64,000 bases of DNA from positions 62,001 to 126,000 of the forward strand of contig CALNHX010000276.1 of assembly GCA_940337035.1 (NCBI GenBank), read 5' to 3'. This document shows, piece after piece, positions 62,817 through 64,000 of this stretch. Position 1 is the stretch's first letter. The number at the start of each line of letters is the position of its first letter. The notes under the pieces are model-generated. The model did no database searches. It was not told where the DNA came from and saw only the letters and a list, made by a program, of their open reading frames with translations. This DNA comes from Agriotes lineatus. Its lineage: Eukaryota; Arthropoda; Insecta; Coleoptera; Elateridae. A program made the translations under genes and the position numbers.

Positions 62817-64000
62817 TGTTACCGCTAATTACCGATACTCTGGTGGTAAAGAGGGGGGCGGTAAGCAAGAGCGGCCGGCTTCTCAGCCAGAGGAGGGCGT
62901 GGGTTAAAATCGGAGACTCAAAGCTTCAGCTGAAAATAAAATAAATGGGCGCCAGGTAGCAGTAACCCAGCTCTTTGCTAATCGCACATATAGGCACACG
63001 ATAAGATGCGCTACCAAACACTTCCTGAAAAAAAGAGGTACGGCAAGGGAGCATAAATAAAATTCACTGGCCTAAGTAACGATTCAGTATAATCAACAAA
63101 TCGTAAATTGGGATCCACAAGTATACACAATAATTACTACGGTATATTCCACAAAATATCTCAATAAGGAGACCATATCACAGTTCAAAAAAAAAATACC
63201 AAGGGTGGCTTGAGGCTAAAGTCACCACAGTACAGCCAGATTACATACACAAGGGCATCAAGCGAAATCAGCGGGCGGGCCCAGAATTAATAAAATTTCA
63301 CACAATATGTATAAAGTGCTAATTAACAGTATTAGTAAAAGATTACAAAAATGATATTAAATTTGGCCAAATGCATTACTAAATAAGCACTAAAGAAGAG
63401 CTCGGAGACTCGTGGCTCCGGCGTAATGATTAACTTGAAAGGTAAATTTAGTAGATGGGTTGAATTTAACTGAACACCCTGTATGCAAGGTTCCTCTCGT
63501 AATTAAATAAAGATTAATTCACATTAGCGTCGCCGCGGTCCGACAAGATCTTGCGGTAATACCACGAAGCGATTTCGCGAACAATGCAATGTACTCTGCA
63601 TTATAACGACCGAGGTGCGAGCAGTAATAATAATTGCTTGCAAAGCTGGGTAAATAGCATAATTCAACGGTGTAATTAATAACAATTAAAATCTAAAAAG
63701 GTAAACCGTCGTGCACTTGGCTTCACAATGTGGACATAATACCGTTACAAATTTTACATATACAATTCCGGTAAAATTTATCCCGAATTCGGTTACAACG
63801 CGATTCCGATAAAACTATTCCGAATTAAGATGCACTTTCGCCTAAATGACCTACTTGGCCATTTACTGTGCAGAAGAGCTACCGCTAAAACTGATTCTTG
63901 TGAAGGCAAACTCAATCATAATCGTGCACAGGTGAGTTCATAGCTTTAAAAAACATACAATATAACAAACGTACGTCTATCGAGCACCTTGCAGCGTTGC
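62817..64000 (-). repeat. 5' LTR of element B, partial (window edge)
   Basis: Matches 54571-55752 almost exactly; the differences I see are an extra AG at about 62889 and T to C in ACTTGGCCATTT near 63858. The remaining ~950 bp and the outer target duplication lie outside the window. Confidence 0.92.

Larger units (their letters stand above)
54571..64000 (-). mobile_element. Ty3/gypsy LTR retrotransposon, element B (runs off the window)
   Basis: Orientation right to left: 5' LTR from 62817 beyond the window end, gag, pol, 3' LTR 54571-56702. The 1,184 bp of 5' LTR present matches the 3' LTR with about one substitution and one 2-bp indel, so the insertion is very young. Gag and pol are open, and protease, RT, RNase H and integrase motifs are all present. 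No env. It is related to element A in gag and pol but has different LTRs. It is the best candidate here for an autonomous LTR element. Confidence 0.92.

Overview
The window looks like a transposon-rich, gene-poor block of an arthropod nuclear genome, most likely an insect and possibly a beetle. The base composition is AT-rich, there are no operons or prokaryotic signals, a 55-nt GT-AG intron is visible, and the element mix is typical of insects: pogo/Tigger, hAT, piggyBac-like, Tc1/mariner with a DUF4817-type domain, Crypton-type tyrosine recombinase, Helitron-like elements, Jockey/RTE-like LINEs and Ty3/gypsy elements. I found no convincing host protein-coding gene.

Layout. 1-1.3 kb: unassigned. 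1.31-4.69 kb: a complete pogo/Tigger-like DNA transposon with TIRs, TA target duplication, nine subterminal repeat modules and a DD35D transposase broken by one frameshift. 4.7-6.9 kb: a Cys-rich gene remnant carrying a MITE, then a second, decayed pogo-like transposase (minus) with a near-perfect palindromic MITE inside it. 7.3-8.3 kb: foldback sequences and a dispersed repeat. 8.67-24.59 kb: a Helitron-like element (minus) split by three later insertions: a 10-kb Ty3/gypsy retrotransposon (element A, 2.3-kb LTRs, ATAC target duplication), a LINE with an intact 1107-aa EN-RT ORF, and a 377-bp hAT-type MITE. 24.6-26.5 kb: tRNA-Asp-like sequence, a hairpin, and a second copy of the dispersed repeat into which a piggyBac-like deletion derivative inserted at TTAA.

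27-35.7 kb: Jockey-type LINE fragments on both strands, a hAT derivative with perfect 8-bp target duplication inside one of them, and two diverged LTR-plus-leader segments. 35.86-41.30 kb: a composite bounded by long inverted satellite arms, holding a Crypton-like tyrosine recombinase pseudogene and a foldback element with GTTTCGCCCCC minisatellite termini and a 9-bp target duplication. 41.3-45 kb: LINE scraps, the inverted second copy of the 188-bp palindrome, a Tc1 derivative and a DUF4817 mini-element whose ORF joins the start and end of a transposase. 45.7-48.2 kb: a 5S rRNA-like remnant and Helitron-like repeats. 50.97-52.06 kb: a Helitron-like element carrying a 540-bp GGGAC-rich minisatellite. 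54.57 kb to the window end: a second Ty3/gypsy element (element B, minus), with LTRs almost identical where both are visible.

The features do not form a pathway. They record successive insertions whose order can be read from nesting. Elements A and B and the LINE at 19.9-23.6 kb are the youngest and most intact. All alignments were made by eye.
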